Below are positions 4,982 through 5,752 of a DNA stretch of 5,752 nt, in pieces. Position numbers and translations under genes: made by a program. This DNA is from Saprospiraceae bacterium. GTDB taxonomy: Bacteria; Bacteroidota; Bacteroidia; Chitinophagales; Saprospiraceae. The stretch is from assembly GCA_947441325.1 (NCBI GenBank), contig CANETR010000162.1, positions 1-5,752 on the forward strand, in the 5' to 3' direction. A model generated the notes under the pieces. It was not told the DNA's origin. It did no database searches and was given only the letters and a program-made list of their open reading frames with translations. Each line of letters starts with the position of its first letter. The stretch's first letter is position 1.

Positions 4982-5752
4982 ATGCAGATTGTCACCCTCA
5001 CCACCGATTTTGGAACCAAGGATTATTATGCCGCTTATCTCAAGGGCAGAATACTCAGTGGGGGCATTCCTGTAACTATAGTAGATGTTACGCATCAGAT
5101 AGAGGCTTACAATATTGTTCAGGCGGCCTATATGCTGCGCAATGCTTATCCGGCTTTTCCCAAGGGTACGATTCATCTTTTGAGTGTGAATAATTTCTAT
5201 GATGTTAATCCACGTTTTTTGGCAGTGCAGCATCAGGGGCATTATTTTATCGCTTCCGATAATGGCGTATTTTCACTGCTTTTCGATGGATTGCCCGATG
5301 AGATGTATGAACTTAATATAGACACAGCGCTAAGTGTTCAACAGCTGAATGAGCTTTTTGCTGCCGCAGTAGGACAGATTTTGCAGGCTAAGCCCATTGC
5401 AGAAATTGGAACCCTAACAAGCAAAAGGTTGGAACGGATATCTATTCAGCCCATTATCGGCAAAAGCTATATTCGCGGTACGGTAAACCATATCGATGCC
5501 TTTGGAAATGTTATTCTCAACATAGACCGCAGTCTTTTCGAAAGAGTAGGGCAGGGAAGAGCATTTGAACTTTATTTTAAGCGATTCGACCCGATCTGTT
5601 GTATTTCATATAAATATTCCGATCAGAGCGAAGGGGAAATACTTTGTCTTTTTAATTCTACAGGGCTTTTGGAAATTGCCGTTAACAGCGGACAGGCTGC
5701 CTCGCTCTTTAGCTTATCGGTCGACGATACGATTCAAATTGATTTTTTGGAT
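4982..5752 (+). CDS. DUF62-family SAM hydrolase/hydroxide adenosyltransferase-like protein, 3' end cut by window edge
   Basis: The frame from ATG 4982 is open for 257 codons to the last base, with no stop. The N-terminal domain starts MQIVTLTTDFG (Asp10) and has VDVTHQI (34-40), FPKGTIH (59-65) and ASDNG (91-95). The C-terminal domain has RGTVNHIDAFGNVILNI (165-181) and FNSTGLLEIA (224-233), then ends in the usual last strand (DDTIQIDF), so only a few residues are probably missing. This family includes the SAM hydroxide adenosyltransferases, which split S-adenosylmethionine to adenosine and methionine, and the related chlorinases and fluorinases. The canonical Asp-Arg-His triad is not apparent: the VDPGVG region reads VNNFYD (69-74), and the HGRDIFAP region reads QLNELFAA (121-128). 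Activity is therefore uncertain. The start is supported by the conserved first strand and a good upstream promoter. A minus-strand open frame over 4952-5242 is its shadow. Confidence 0.88.
   Translation, partial: MQIVTLTTDFGTKDYYAAYLKGRILSGGIPVTIVDVTHQIEAYNIVQAAYMLRNAYPAFPKGTIHLLSVNNFYDVNPRFLAVQHQGHYFIASDNGVFSLLFDGLPDEMYELNIDTALSVQQLNELFAAAVGQILQAKPIAEIGTLTSKRLERISIQPIIGKSYIRGTVNHIDAFGNVILNIDRSLFERVGQGRAFELYFKRFDPICCISYKYSDQSEGEILCLFNSTGLLEIAVNSGQAASLFSLSVDDTIQIDFLD

Noticed and set aside
4952..5242. 96-codon minus-strand frame at the right end
   Set aside because: Antisense to the DUF62 gene, whose plus-strand frame is open to the window edge and carries clear family motifs.

Overview
The window looks like an ordinary chromosomal stretch from an AT-rich member of the Bacteroidota. 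Three things suggest this: intergenic octamers matching the phylum's sigma-ABfr -7 box (TAnnTTTG), start codons preceded by A/T-rich sequence with no Shine-Dalgarno, and the style of the proteins (tandem-domain universal stress proteins, a Rossmann/DUF2520 protein and a divergent DUF62 SAM hydrolase). I cannot name a genus. I see no tRNA, rRNA, CRISPR array, insertion sequence or phage gene.

Layout: positions 3-143 may hold the last codons of a gene entering from the left (weak). Positions 144-445 are an AT-rich gap with no convincing gene. Positions 446-2193 hold two tandem-domain universal stress protein (Usp) genes on the minus strand, 32 bp apart and probably one operon. A third Usp gene (2358-3182) runs on the plus strand from the other side of a 164-bp divergent promoter region and ends at a hairpin-plus-T-run terminator near 3200-3220. 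The peroxide-stress gene yaaA (3318-4079) follows on the plus strand. It meets, tail to tail with 8 bp between, a minus-strand Rossmann/DUF2520 gene (4088-4858). Divergent from that gene, a DUF62-family S-adenosylmethionine hydrolase-like gene (4982 onward) leaves the right edge probably a few codons short of its end.

Functionally, the left two thirds is a stress-response neighbourhood: three ATP-binding-type Usp proteins next to yaaA, which in E. coli limits free iron during peroxide stress. Each Usp protein pairs one domain with an intact nucleotide-binding motif with one degenerate domain, and which half is intact differs between proteins. The right third holds two housekeeping-like enzymes of uncertain substrate with no clear link to the Usp cluster.

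I found no clearly new multi-gene system. The best leads are the Usp domain asymmetry, the absence of the canonical catalytic triad in the DUF62 protein, and a perfect tandem 8-mer upstream of yaaA.
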